64,000 nucleotides of DNA from Paracoccaceae bacterium (GCA_004153385.1 SDAL01000001.1:620001-684000); one strand, 5' to 3'; positions 7,874 through 15,689 are shown, counted from the stretch's first letter. A program made the numbers and translations. The notes: generated by a model not told the origin, from the sequence alone.

Positions 7874-10675
7874 TTACGCGTTCTGTGCACCATCGTCAGC
7901 GGAATCGCCGGCATCGTCAGATGAATTCTCTGTGATCTCCAGATCCTCCTCGTCCTGACCGGCATCAGCAATACGTGCGACCGACACAACAGTTTCGTCT
8001 TCTGCGGTATTGAACACGCGCACACCCCCCGCCGAGCGGGAGCGGAACGAGATGCCGTCCACAGGACAGCGGATCGATTGACCGGTCGAGGTGGCCAGCA
8101 TGATCTGGTCCATCGCATCCACGGGGAAGGACGCCACGAGATCGCCGCCGCGCATCTTTTTCTCGAACGCGGTAACGCCCTGGCCGCCACGCCCGCGCAC
8201 GGGATAGTCATGGCTTGACGAGGTCTTGCCGATACCTTTGGCAGTGATCGTCAGGATCAGATCCTCTGCCGCCGACATTTCCGCATAGCGTTCCGGGCTA
8301 AGCTGGCCTGCTGCGGCAACATCGTCGTCCTCGTCTGTTTCCTCTTCTTCGGTCACGCCTGCCATCAAACGACGCTGTTTGAGGTAGGCCGTGCGCTCTT
8401 CCGAGCTGGCTTCGAAATGACGGATCACCGACATGGAGACGACTTCGTCATCGCCCAGAAGCTTCACGCCGCGCACACCCACGGAATTGCGCGAATTGAA
8501 CACCCGCACTTCCGGCACAGGGAAACGGATCGCACGCCCCTTGGCCGTGACCAGCATCACATCATCCTCTTGCGAGCAGATCCGTGCATTGATCAGGCGG
8601 ACGCCTTCGTTTTCATCTTCGAATTTCATCGCGATTTTGCCGTTACGCATCACGTTGGTGAAATCCGAAAGCCGGTTGCGCCGCACCGTTCCCGCAGAGG
8701 TGGCAAACACAATCTGCAGCGCGTCCCATTCCGCCTCGTCGCGATCCACAGGCATAATGGCCGCGATCGAAACGCCGGTGGGGATCGGCAGGATATTGAC
8801 GATGGCCTTGCCCTTGGAGGCGCGCGAACCCACCGGCAATTGCCAGCATTTCAGCTTGTAGACCATACCTTCGGTGGTGAAGAACAGCAGCTGCGTATGC
8901 GTATTGGCCACAAACATCGTGGTCACCGCATCATCGTCTTTCAGGCCACCACCCGACAGCCCCTTGCCACCGCGTTTTTGCGAGCGGAAATCGACCAGCG
9001 GCGTGCGTTTGATATAGCCGCCTTGGGTGACCGTCACGACCATATCCTCGCGCTCGATCAGATCCTCGTCGTCCATATCGCCGACCCAGTCAACGATCTC
9101 GGTCCGGCGCGGCACCGCGAACTGCTCACGCACCTCGCGCAGTTCGTCGGAAATGATCGCCATGATCCGTTCGCGCGATGCAAGGATGGCCAGATAGTCC
9201 TTGATCCTTCCGGCCAGTTCGGCCAGCTCGTCGGTTACCTCTTTGACACCGATCTGGGTCAGGCGCTGCAAGCGCAGTTCCAAAATCGCGCGGGCTTGTG
9301 TTTCCGACAGATTATAGGTGCCGTCGTCATTGACCGGATGCAGCGGATCGTCAATCAGCTTGAGGTATTCCACGATGTCATAGGCCGGCCAGCGGCGGGT
9401 CATCAAACGCTCGCGTGCCTGGGCTGCATCGGCCGACGAGCGGATCGTTTGCACGACCTCGTCCACGTTGGACACGGCGACGGCCAGACCGCACAGCACA
9501 TGGCTGCGTTCGCGGGCCTTGCGCAATTCAAAGGCGGTGCGTCGCGCCACCACTTCTTCACGGAAGGTGATGAAATGGGTCAGAAAATCGCGCAAGGTCA
9601 GCTGCTCGGGGCGGCCACCGTTCAGCGCCAGCATATTGCACCCGAACGAGGTTTGCAGCGCGGTAAAGCGATAAAGCTGGTTGAGCACGACATCAGGCGT
9701 GGCATCGCGTTTCAATTCGATGACCACGCGCACGCCAACGCGGTCGGATTCGTCTGCGATGTTGGAGATGCCCTCAAGGCGCTTGTCGCGCACAAGTTCG
9801 GCCATCTTCTCGATCATGGCCGCCTTGTTGACCTGATAGGGGATGTCGTCGACCACGATCGCGAAACGGTCTTTGCGCACTTCTTCGATCCGCGTTTTCG
9901 CACGGATAATGACAGAGCCGCGACCCTCCAGATAGGCCTTGCGCGCGCCGCCACGGCCCATGATCTGGGCACCTGTCGGAAAGTCGGGGCCGGGGATGAT
10001 CTGCATGATCGCCTCGGTCGACATGTCGGGGTTGTCGATCAGGGCAAGCGTTGCATCGACCACCTCGCCCAGGTTGTGCGGCGGAATGTTGGTGGCCATA
10101 CCGACGGCAATCCCGCCGGCGCCATTGACCAGCATATTGGGGAAGCGCGCGGGCAGAACGACCGGCTCGCGGTCCTTGCCATCATAGTTATCTTGGAAGT
10201 TGACCGTATCTTTCTCGATATCGCTCAAAAGCGCGCTTGCAGACTTTTGCATGCGAACTTCGGTGTAGCGCATCGCCGCGGCGCTATCGCCATCCATGGA
10301 GCCGAAGTTCCCCTGACCGTCCAGAAGCGGCAGCGACATCGAAAACGGCTGTGCCATTCGCACAAGCGCGTCATAAATCGCCGCATCGCCATGGGGGTGG
10401 TATTTCCCCATCACATCGCCAACGGGCCGGGCCGATTTGCGATAGGGTTTGTCATGGGTATTGCCGGTCTCATGCATTGCATAAAGGATCCGACGGTGCA
10501 CCGGCTTCAGCCCATCGCGCAGATCCGGAATGGCACGGCTTACGATTACGCTCATGGCATAATCCAGGTAAGCGGTTTTCATCTCGGATGCGATGGAAAC
10601 GACGGGGAACTGTTCGGAGGAGGGGCGTCCCGGGCCCTCTTCTTTGGTTTCCGGCGTATCGGGAGTATCGGTCAC
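7874..10675 (-). CDS. gyrA: DNA gyrase subunit A
   Basis: 933 residues. GyrA cleaves and rejoins DNA in the GyrA2B2 tetramer that introduces negative supercoils. The catalytic Tyr137 lies in [10 protein letters not shown], and the quinolone-determining region reads [10 protein letters not shown], with Ala98 where E. coli has Ser83 and Asp102 matching Asp87. The C-terminal wrapping domain has the GyrA box QKRGGKG. An acidic stretch ([11 protein letters not shown]) is inserted in the C-terminal domain. The gene is monocistronic, with about 230 bases of non-coding DNA upstream that should hold its promoter. Confidence 0.98.
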   Translation of the reverse strand: MTDTPDTPETKEEGPGRPSSEQFPVVSIASEMKTAYLDYAMSVIVSRAIPDLRDGLKPVHRRILYAMHETGNTHDKPYRKSARPVGDVMGKYHPHGDAAIYDALVRMAQPFSMSLPLLDGQGNFGSMDGDSAAAMRYTEVRMQKSASALLSDIEKDTVNFQDNYDGKDREPVVLPARFPNMLVNGAGGIAVGMATNIPPHNLGEVVDATLALIDNPDMSTEAIMQIIPGPDFPTGAQIMGRGGARKAYLEGRGSVIIRAKTRIEEVRKDRFAIVVDDIPYQVNKAAMIEKMAELVRDKRLEGISNIADESDRVGVRVVIELKRDATPDVVLNQLYRFTALQTSFGCNMLALNGGRPEQLTLRDFLTHFITFREEVVARRTAFELRKARERSHVLCGLAVAVSNVDEVVQTIRSSADAAQARERLMTRRWPAYDIVEYLKLIDDPLHPVNDDGTYNLSETQARAILELRLQRLTQIGVKEVTDELAELAGRIKDYLAILASRERIMAIISDELREVREQFAVPRRTEIVDWVGDMDDEDLIEREDMVVTVTQGGYIKRTPLVDFRSQKRGGKGLSGGGLKDDDAVTTMFVANTHTQLLFFTTEGMVYKLKCWQLPVGSRASKGKAIVNILPIPTGVSIAAIMPVDRDEAEWDALQIVFATSAGTVRRNRLSDFTNVMRNGKIAMKFEDENEGVRLINARICSQEDDVMLVTAKGRAIRFPVPEVRVFNSRNSVGVRGVKLLGDDEVVSMSVIRHFEASSEERTAYLKQRRLMAGVTEEEETDEDDDVAAAGQLSPERYAEMSAAEDLILTITAKGIGKTSSSHDYPVRGRGGQGVTAFEKKMRGGDLVASFPVDAMDQIMLATSTGQSIRCPVDGISFRSRSAGGVRVFNTAEDETVVSVARIADAGQDEEDLEITENSSDDAGDSADDGAQNA

Positions 10676-10906
10676 GCGCGCCTCAATTCTTTTGGATTTT
10701 CTTATACGAACTTATAACGCAGCGCGGCATTGGGATGCAATCGCGCAATCAGCAATTCATCCGAATGGCGACGGTTTCGTGCCACCGGCCGCCAAGAAAT
10801 GGCGCCAATATGTCATGCGCAGGCCTTCGGTGATCTGCACAGGCTGATCCGCCGTCCGCGCGTGATGTATGATTTTTGCGGTTTTTTGTGGTCAAGGCGC
10901 GGTGGG

Positions 10907-11377
10907 TCAGCGGGGCGCGCGTGAAAAGGCGGCGGTGAGCCACAAAACGGCAAGCAACAGCGAAAAAACCGCGTTCAGGTTCGCCATGCTCAGCCCGAGC
11001 ATTTGCCACGAAATCTGGTCGCATTGGATAAGGGGGGCATTGTTGATCTGTGCAAGCAGATCATCCACAGAGCCCGCGCCCGGACCGGACGAGGTGCAAC
11101 TGGTGGGGCCTGCGATAATATGGCGTTCTACCAGTGAATGATAGATCGCGATTGCCGCGGTGGTCAGCGTCGCAATCGCGCCCAAGGCGGCGCTGATACG
11201 TGGCAGACGCAGGATCAAGATCAGCACGCCTATGGCAATCGCGGCGGCGTGCGGCCAGCGCTGCAGCAGGCACAGGTGGCACGGCGCATAGCCAAGAGAC
11301 TGGAACACAAAAGCACCGCCCAGCAGAAGAACAGATCCGGTGGTGGCCGTCAGGATGCGAACGCGAAACGTGGTCAT
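10907..11377 (-). CDS. dsbB: Disulfide bond formation protein DsbB
   Basis: 156 residues with four hydrophobic segments. DsbB reoxidises DsbA in the periplasm and passes electrons to quinones. The first redox pair is Cys33/Cys36 (APCHLCLLQRW) and the second is Cys94 (GPTSCTSS) with Cys119 (LIQCDQISW), all in expected positions. Its start overlaps the stop of the DedA-family gene by one base (TGATG), so the two are co-translated. The C-terminus is followed by a gene-free stretch before gyrA. Confidence 0.94.
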   Translation of the reverse strand: MTTFRVRILTATTGSVLLLGGAFVFQSLGYAPCHLCLLQRWPHAAAIAIGVLILILRLPRISAALGAIATLTTAAIAIYHSLVERHIIAGPTSCTSSGPGAGSVDDLLAQINNAPLIQCDQISWQMLGLSMANLNAVFSLLLAVLWLTAAFSRAPR

Positions 11378-11955
11378 CAGAGATATTTCACCAGATAAAG
11401 GCCACCAAGCAGCAGCACAATGAAGAGGATGAACACAAATCCCAGCCTGCGTTCAATGAAATCTTTCACCGGCGCGCCATAGCGCCATAACAATGCACCA
11501 ACCACAAAGAACCGCAGCCCGCGTGCAATAACGGACGCCATCAGGAAAATCGGCAGCGATAGATGTGTGGCACCCGAAAAAATGGTGATCACCTTGAACG
11601 GGAAGGGGGTCACGCCTGCGATCAGCACCGCCCAAGGACCGTAGTCGTTGAAACGCTGGGCCAGTGTCTCGAACTGACCGGACTTGCCGTAAAATTCCAA
11701 AACAGGCATCCCGAAACTGTCCATCATCGCATACCCGATGAAATAGCCGAACAGCCCGCCCGTCACGGATGCGATTGTGGCCACACCGGCGATCAACCAG
11801 GCCCGCCTCGGCGCAGCAAGGATCATCGGGATCATCAGAACATCGGGCGGAATCGGAAAGACCGAGCTTTCGATGAAAGCGACAACCGCCAAGGCCCATA
11901 GGGCATATCGACGCTCTGCAAGCGCCATGGTCCAGTCATATAATCCGCGCAGCAT
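11377..11955 (-). CDS. DedA/VTT-domain membrane protein (YqaA-like)
   Basis: 192 residues with about five hydrophobic segments. The VTT/SNARE-associated core is recognisable from FIESSVFPIPPDVLMIPM near the N-terminus, the glycine-rich GGLFGYFIGYAMM, and the re-entrant motif LIAGVTPFPFKVITIFSGA. DedA-superfamily proteins act in undecaprenyl-phosphate or phospholipid flipping and proton-dependent membrane homeostasis; the substrate of this member cannot be read from sequence. It forms a two-gene operon with dsbB. The short subfamily with the N-terminal Pro-Pro motif is annotated YqaA. Confidence 0.88.
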   Translation of the reverse strand: MLRGLYDWTMALAERRYALWALAVVAFIESSVFPIPPDVLMIPMILAAPRRAWLIAGVATIASVTGGLFGYFIGYAMMDSFGMPVLEFYGKSGQFETLAQRFNDYGPWAVLIAGVTPFPFKVITIFSGATHLSLPIFLMASVIARGLRFFVVGALLWRYGAPVKDFIERRLGFVFILFIVLLLGGLYLVKYL

Positions 11956-12158
11956 CGATACCTCATATGATTAAAACCCTCATGCCCCCCAGTGACCAAT
12001 AGGTCAAGCCTCTGGCAAGGGGGGGGCGAGCCAGCCCTCTATAAGCCGATCGGGGATGGTGCCGCCGCTTGACGTAAGAAGAGCCGACTATTTTTATCCC
12101 TGAGCCAAAAAATGGTCTTGTCAATGCGCGCGACCAAAGCTAGACGAAGGCTGTGCTG

Positions 12159-12242
12159 GCCCGAGTGGCGGAACGGTAGACGCAGGGGATTCAAAATCCC
12201 CCGCCGCAAGGTGTGTGGGTTCGAATCCCACCTCGGGCACCA
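12159..12242 (+). tRNA. tRNA-Leu (anticodon CAA), CCA encoded
   Basis: A 7-bp acceptor stem (GCCCGAG / CTCGGGC), discriminator A, and genomic CCA at 12240-12242. The anticodon stem GGGGA/TCCCC closes a 7-base loop TTCAAAA giving CAA (reads UUG). A long variable arm follows, as in class II tRNA-Leu, then a T arm with GGTTCGAATCC. The prophage does not use it as its attachment site. Confidence 0.97.
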
Positions 12243-12389
12243 CCAAAGCAACACGCTTTTCAGGTGGTATAGCTGGCACAACGAACATCAAACATTCCAA
12301 AAAACCAATCTGAGCCGCGTTTGATCGCTTAGGCATTCCGCGCCTGTATGGGTGTGTGTGAAAATTGCTCAGCGCGAGATTGAAGGCCC

Positions 12390-12593
12390 TTATTCTCCGC
12401 CGTGTTTGCGTTTCGCATCGCTGATGATTTCGAATAATCTATCCGCGTCCAGTACCTGCTTTGAGGTGTAGACGGCCATATTCTCCATTCCGATCGACGC
12501 GGCCGAAAGCAGAAGATCGAATTGGGAAGGGCTCAGCTCGATCCGGCCCGTGCGCTGGGTTTCGATTACGACAGTATGGCGTTCATCCGTCAT
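12390..12593 (-). CDS. Small conserved-looking hypothetical protein (67 aa)
   Basis: 67 residues beginning MTDERHTVVIETQRTG and ending DAKRKHGGE. Composition is balanced and charged, with no signal peptide or membrane segment, and the frame shows the codon pattern of neighbouring host genes. It contains a predicted helix (SPSQFDLLLSAASIGMEN). No family is recognised. It stands alone between tRNA-Leu and the dusA promoter region. It could be a real small cytoplasmic protein; nothing in the neighbourhood tells its function. Confidence 0.55.
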   Translation of the reverse strand: MTDERHTVVIETQRTGRIELSPSQFDLLLSAASIGMENMAVYTSKQVLDADRLFEIISDAKRKHGGE

Positions 12594-12959
12594 CCGACCA
12601 ACCTACCTTGAAAGTCCACTCTGGCAGAAAACATAACTCATTATCATGCATATGAAAGTCTGATCAGTGTGTCCACCTATCGTTTGACTGCATTCAGCGC
12701 AAAGCGGGGCGGGGTCTTGTATACGTCAGGATTTTTTGTCCGGCTTACTTTGTCACCGTAACGCCGGTGCCGCATTGGGCCTGTTGGAGTCATACTGCCT
12801 TGCCCCTCTCGCATCGGACGTAACTGTGCTGTATAGACGGCTGAACCGTCCATTTTCGGTCTTTGCTGTTTATGTCCTGAATTTAGTCAACGGTATGGGA
12901 TGGCAGACAAAGATCATTGGATAAGGCGCAGAAAATAACAGCCAGAAGTCAGCCGTATA
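12594..12959. other. Gene-free stretch, probable dusA promoter region
   Basis: 366 bases with no convincing ORF. One 62-codon frame (12736-12924) lacks an SD and has poor composition. A short GACGG/CCGTC inverted repeat lies near 12836-12852. The stretch ends at the original dusA start codon (12960), so it should contain the native dusA promoter. Confidence 0.5.
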
Positions 12960-13043
12960 ATGCATAAAAATGCCGATACACCGATCAAACACAACAGTGC
13001 GCGCCTGTCGGTTGCGCCGATGATGGATTGGACGGTTAGCTAA
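12960..13043 (+). pseudogene. dusA: 5' remnant of host dusA, severed by the prophage
   Basis: ATG at 12960 opens MHKNADTPIKHNSARLSVAP, then MMDWT, after which the frame leaves dusA and stops (VS, TAA 13041-13043). The segment LSVAPMMDWT is exactly the conserved start of DusA and recurs in the intact-looking gene at 55571. The native gene was therefore split here; this 27-codon piece is the native promoter side, now non-functional. Confidence 0.92.
13020..13033 (+). other. Prophage attachment core, left (attL)
   Basis: ATGATGGATTGGAC is repeated exactly at 55643-55656. Upstream, the left copy continues in host dusA codons. Downstream, the right copy continues in dusA codons (CGACAG). Strand exchange therefore happened in or beside this 14-bp block. 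Confidence 0.9.
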
Positions 13044-13086
13044 AATATCCTTTTTATATCAGTATTTTATGATATGGATGGTATTT

Positions 13087-13105
13087 TTTAGCAAAATTTA
13101 GCAAA
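13087..13105. repeat. Candidate integrase arm sites, left end
   Basis: Two direct TTTAGCAAA copies (13087-13095 and 13097-13105) lie just inside the left end. The same 9-mer, mostly in the opposite orientation, recurs at 55472-55512 beside the integrase, as expected of arm-type binding sites that would flank attP in the excised circle. Confidence 0.6.
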
Positions 13106-13109
13106 TGGT

Positions 13110-13385
13110 TTAGCGTGCCAGCGCCTTCGCTTCCCTGCGTGCCTCCTCTGCTTTTGCGTCGATGTATGCAGCCAGGTCGCTCAGATGCACCATCTTGGCG
13201 CCCTTTTGGCTCCGCTCCATCCGAACCAGCGGCAGCTCAATTTCACCGCTTCCAGCTTTACGTAGAAATACTGGAAGAGTGAGCGGCGCAAAGAAATCCT
13301 TACAAACGGTCTCCGCAGACACCATAGCGCGGCCATCATATTGCGCCATCAAAAGCCACACAGTGCTCAAAGTCTGGTTGCCCAT
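13110..13385 (-). CDS. Pyocin activator PrtN-like protein
   Basis: 91 residues. The pattern LLMAQYDGRAMVSAETVC, then DFF, LPLVRMERSQKGAKMVHL and LAAYID is that of the PrtN/pyocin-activator family, small DNA-binding activators first described controlling pyocin genes. It is the leftmost phage gene and points toward attL; in the excised circle it would face the integrase end across attP, and such genes are commonly paired with dusA-type integrases. It may act as an excisionase or late activator; neither is shown here. It overlaps the previous gene (TAATG at 13385), the last of a leftward chain. Confidence 0.8.
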   Translation of the reverse strand: MGNQTLSTVWLLMAQYDGRAMVSAETVCKDFFAPLTLPVFLRKAGSGEIELPLVRMERSQKGAKMVHLSDLAAYIDAKAEEARREAKALAR

Positions 13386-13552
13386 TACTCACCTTCTTTC
13401 CGCGTTGTCTCTGCCGCTATCTTGCGCGCACCCTCTGCGATTTCATCCTCTGACCAGCCATCGCACACGCGACCGTCAATCGTGGATATCAGGGTCATGA
13501 CGCCTTGGTCGTTTCGGCCAAGGGTTTTTGTGAAGCGATTATTCCCGGTCAT
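13385..13552 (-). CDS. Small hypothetical phage protein (55 aa)
   Basis: Starts at ATG 13552, chosen because it forms a 4-base ATGA overlap with the stop of the preceding gene, and ends in a TAATG overlap with the PrtN-like gene. Sequence MTGNNRFTKTLGRNDQG...GVMTLISTIDG then a charged C-terminal helix. No family recognised. Position in a tightly overlapped leftward chain argues that it is real. Confidence 0.55.
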   Translation of the reverse strand: MTGNNRFTKTLGRNDQGVMTLISTIDGRVCDGWSEDEIAEGARKIAAETTRKEGE

Positions 13553-13650
13553 GCGCCGTGCTCCACAGCCCACCAGATCCCGTCAAGGATCGCTGCGCCC
13601 AGAAGCGCGCCAATGACGCATGCGCCTACCCATTGCTTCAAGTTAGCCAT
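13549..13650 (-). CDS. 33-aa single-pass membrane peptide
   Basis: MANLKQWVGACVIGALLGAA followed by ILDGIWWAVEHGA. One hydrophobic helix with a glycine zipper-like pattern and aromatic border. It overlaps both neighbours by 1-4 bases (TGATG, ATGA). Unknown function; membrane peptides of this kind occur in phage early regions. The same frame is open upstream to 13920, but that longer reading has poor composition. Confidence 0.45.
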   Translation of the reverse strand: MANLKQWVGACVIGALLGAAILDGIWWAVEHGA

Positions 13651-13721
13651 CACTCGACCCCCTGAAAGCACAGCACAGCACAGCACAGCACGGCGCAGAG
13701 CAAAATCAGCGTCACAGTCAT
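13650..13721 (-). CDS. 23-aa hydrophobic peptide over a CAGCA tandem tract
   Basis: MTVTLILLCAVLCCAVLC followed by FQGVE. It is encoded across a short tandem of the 5-mer CAGCA (about 13669-13690), which produces the repeated CAVLC. Its start forms an ATGA overlap with the upstream gene. Four cysteines in 23 residues is striking. It may be a real leader-like peptide or only an open frame; evidence is the overlap pattern alone. Confidence 0.35.
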   Translation of the reverse strand: MTVTLILLCAVLCCAVLCFQGVE

Positions 13722-13918
13722 GGGCGGGTCTCCGCGTTGCGTTCCGCCATGAGCTCGGCGCGCAGGGCTTCCATGAAAGTGTCCGCGACCTTGTGTCGGC
13801 GATGGCGCGGGCTGCGGATCTGGCTTGGCGGCGCTTTGCGGATTTCGCCTTTTCCAGTTCTCGATCGCGATCCACCGCGCGTTCGCGCTGGCAGGTCGAG
13901 CAGTTCCCGCTGAGACAC
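13718..13918 (-). CDS. Small hypothetical phage protein, possibly frame-shifted
   Basis: The C-terminal half (VADTFMEALRAELMAERNAE) has the codon bias of a true gene and ends in an ATGA overlap. The best N-terminus is in another frame, starting ATG 13920 (MCLSGNCSTCQRERAVDR...ARAIADT). The two join if 14 bases lying between CGACAC and GGACAC near 13790 are skipped. It may therefore be one protein broken by a small duplication, or two overlapped frames. A GTG at 13918 starts the frame listed here. Confidence 0.35.
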   Translation of the reverse strand: MSQRELLDLPARTRGGSRSRTGKGEIRKAPPSQIRSPRHRRHKVADTFMEALRAELMAERNAETRP

Positions 13919-14057
13919 ATGGCAATCTCCGTAAAATTAGGGATCGGGCAGGGCGTCACGGGTGATGCGGCCCGCCCGATCATTCACGCGCTCACCGCGT
14001 GAATTCCTGTCGTTCGGGATGCCGCCTTACGCGCAGGCGGACACCGGAAGGGCAGGG

Positions 14058-14276
14058 TCATTTACGCGCAAGGCTTTCGCGTGCATGTCGGTCTGCGAGG
14101 TACTGGCTGACCTCTGCTGTCAGCGCCTCGATGCTCACACCATGGGCGCGGGCCGCGCGCTTGATGGGGCCTTCGTAATCACCCAGCAGACGGGCACCGA
14201 ACGGGCAGTGCGTTTCTTCGGCGCGCCGGTTCTCGATCACCTCGTCCAGCGCGTTGCTCAGGGCTGTGGCGTTCAT
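14058..14276 (-). CDS. Small hypothetical phage protein (72 aa)
   Basis: MNATALSNALDEVIENRRAE at the start and a helical C-terminus (VSIEALTAEVSQYLADRHAR). ATG 14276 follows a GGAGAG SD. Charged, soluble, no membrane segment. Family not recognised. It is part of the leftward early cluster, 97 bases downstream of the GapR-like gene. Confidence 0.6.
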   Translation of the reverse strand: MNATALSNALDEVIENRRAEETHCPFGARLLGDYEGPIKRAARAHGVSIEALTAEVSQYLADRHARESLARK

Positions 14277-14373
14277 TGTTCTCTCCGGTGTTGGGGGTAA
14301 GTGGGGCGGTGCGTCGCATGCCCAGAAGTGCACCGCCCCTGTCAGCCTTCGGGTGGGACCGAAGGCCGATGGC

Positions 14374-14745
14374 TCAGGACATCCCGAGGGCCTCCTTGTA
14401 GATGTCCAGAATGGCCTGTTCCTCGGCCACATCGTCCTTGTCACGCTTGCGCAAGGCGATCAGCAGCTTGAGGACCTTGGTGTCGTAGCCGCGGGCTTTT
14501 GCCTCGGCTATGACGTCCTTCTGCTGCGCCGCGATGTCGCTCTTTTCGGCGGCCAAGCTCTCGAATTGCTCCACGAACTGGCGCAGTTCGTCGGCGGTCA
14601 CGTCATAGGCTTTCTGCGCGGCGGCTTTGAATTCGGGATCTTCTTTGAAGCGGTGCTTTTTATCCGCCCGATCGGCACTGGCTGCGGCCTTGTCCAGAAA
14701 GGACGGCGCGGCTTCATCGGGTGCGATGTCGGTCATGGCATTCAT
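14374..14745 (-). CDS. DUF2312 / GapR-like DNA-binding protein
   Basis: 123 residues. The C-terminal 80 residues carry the DUF2312 pattern: VTADELRQFVEQFESLAAEK, then AEAKARGYDTKVLKLLIALR, then EEQAILDIYKEALGMS. The family founder GapR is an alphaproteobacterial chromatin protein that clamps overtwisted DNA and assists topoisomerases. The phage copy has an extra acidic/alanine-rich N-terminal segment. ATG 14745 is preferred for its AAGGTGA SD. It is expressed leftward behind an operator-like palindrome at 15053, so it is probably made early or in lysogeny. It may manage supercoiling of replicating phage DNA (inference). Confidence 0.85.
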   Translation of the reverse strand: MNAMTDIAPDEAAPSFLDKAAASADRADKKHRFKEDPEFKAAAQKAYDVTADELRQFVEQFESLAAEKSDIAAQQKDVIAEAKARGYDTKVLKLLIALRKRDKDDVAEEQAILDIYKEALGMS

Positions 14746-14816
14746 CACGTCACCTTTGAGGAAAAAGACCGGACGGCGGCGAGCAGCGCACCATCCAGCA
14801 GGATCGGGCGGCAGTT

Positions 14817-14987
14817 TCAGGTGCGCCCGATGATCGAATAGGTGAAGTTTTCAGGATGATCGGCCTGCCATTTGGCGGCGGCGATCTGTGCGACCGGATC
14901 CAAGTAGATCGATAGGAATACGAAGGCAGCAATGATTGCTGCAACGGCGCAATGTTGATGGCGGTATTTAGGTTGCGGATATTGCAT
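14817..14987 (-). CDS. Small membrane protein, first gene of the leftward cluster
   Basis: 56 residues; MQYPQPKYRHQHCAVAAIIA starts a hydrophobic helix running to about residue 31, followed by a polar tail ending SIIGRT. ATG 14987 has GGAGG-type SD (GGAGGACACC). No family recognised. It is the first gene after the regulatory region at 15000-15240, so it heads the leftward transcript. Confidence 0.5.
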   Translation of the reverse strand: MQYPQPKYRHQHCAVAAIIAAFVFLSIYLDPVAQIAAAKWQADHPENFTYSIIGRT

Positions 14988-15052
14988 GGTGTCCTCCGGT
15001 CTTCTCGGGTTCAATGTGCTAATATCGCAACAAATAAGTCAAGCAAGAATTG

Positions 15053-15065
15053 TGCGTAATTCGCA
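15053..15065. promoter_or_regulatory. Operator-like palindrome before the leftward early genes
   Basis: TGCGTAATTCGCA, an imperfect 6-1-6 palindrome, differs by one base from the perfect TGCGAAATTCGCA between the repressor and cro genes at 15666. Its placement upstream of the 14987 start suggests that the same phage repressor controls the leftward cluster. Confidence 0.6.
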
Positions 15066-15237
15066 ATAAAATATAAATGCGGATTGTGGCAGTAGAAAAA
15101 CTTACCAAAGATCAGTGTCGTGACAATGTTGATCTATGCTTCACAACAATACAGGACGCTAATTGAGTAATGCTCGTATTTAGCGTTTGTTTTTGCGCGT
15201 TGAGTGCTGTTATCGTCCGTATCAGGGGAGAAGCCTG

Positions 15238-15429
15238 ATGCGCGAAACGGAATTTAAGACATTAGTCGATACGCTTGATCGAAAGCAAAAGGGAAGGTTG
15301 CTCAATTACCTTCTTGTGTTGCTAGAAAGCGCAGAAACTCTTCCGCCTGACGCTGCCTGTCTTCTGAAAGAGACGCATATAGCTTCATTAGATCGTGGGT
15401 ATCTACCGAAGAAGAATCGTCAGCCTTGA
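15238..15429 (+). CDS. 63-aa ORF antisense to the repressor 3' end
   Basis: ATG 15238 has a good SD (AGGGGAGAAG). The product starts MRETEFKTLVDTLDRKQKG and continues LLNYLLVLLES, a charged then amphipathic stretch. Its last 128 bases lie opposite the end of the repressor gene, so both cannot diverge freely. No family recognised. It may be a small early regulator expressed from the region between the two operators, or a chance frame. Confidence 0.4.
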   Translation: MRETEFKTLVDTLDRKQKGRLLNYLLVLLESAETLPPDAACLLKETHIASLDRGYLPKKNRQP

Positions 15430-15595
15430 AGAAGGCAACGATTTTTGGCGCTTCTTCTGATTTAACGCGGCGTTTTCCCGATATGATCTTAGAAATGATG
15501 TCTGTGGAGAGGCCGGTGGCCTCCGCCAAGCGCGATCTTTCCCCGCGTTGCCCCGTCAGATGACGTTTTATCCAATTTGCATCGATCACTTCCAT
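15302..15595 (-). CDS. CI-type phage repressor (XRE helix-turn-helix)
   Basis: 97 residues starting MEVIDANWIKRHLTGQRGER. The HTH is plain: SRLAEATGLSTDIISKIISG followed by KRRVKSEEAPKIVAFF. The C-terminal 35 residues are helical (LSEDRQRQAEEFLRFLA) and may dimerise; there is no LexA/CI-type autoprotease domain. It is transcribed away from the Cro-like gene at 15690 with a 13-bp palindrome between them, the usual lysogeny switch layout. Lack of a self-cleavage domain means induction would need another route than RecA-stimulated autocleavage. Confidence 0.85.
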   Translation of the reverse strand: MEVIDANWIKRHLTGQRGERSRLAEATGLSTDIISKIISGKRRVKSEEAPKIVAFFKADDSSSVDTHDLMKLYASLSEDRQRQAEEFLRFLATQEGN

Positions 15596-15665
15596 ATCGA
15601 GATATTGGCAAATTGATGAAATCGAAAATATAGATGAAATCGCAAAACTCCTGTTGACGTATTTA

Positions 15666-15678
15666 TGCGAAATTCGCA
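15666..15678. promoter_or_regulatory. Operator palindrome in the repressor/cro intergenic region
   Basis: TGCGAAATTCGCA is a perfect 6-1-6 palindrome 12 bases before the cro start and 71 bases from the repressor start. A related half-site (ATCGCAAA) lies about 30 bases away. It matches the palindrome at 15053. Confidence 0.7.
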
Positions 15679-15689
15679 AAGTGCGCAGC

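Noticed and set aside
8417-10717. 766-codon plus-strand frame opposite gyrA
   Set aside because: Antisense shadow of a high-GC gene; His/Arg/Asp-rich product, no SD, and gyrA is certain.
12159-12242. tRNA-Leu as the prophage attachment site
   Set aside because: The tRNA 3' end is not repeated at the right end, it is about 780 bases from the left boundary, and the 14-bp dusA core with split codons explains the junctions.
12736-12924. 62-codon ORF before dusA
   Set aside because: No SD, odd composition, and lies in the expected dusA promoter region.
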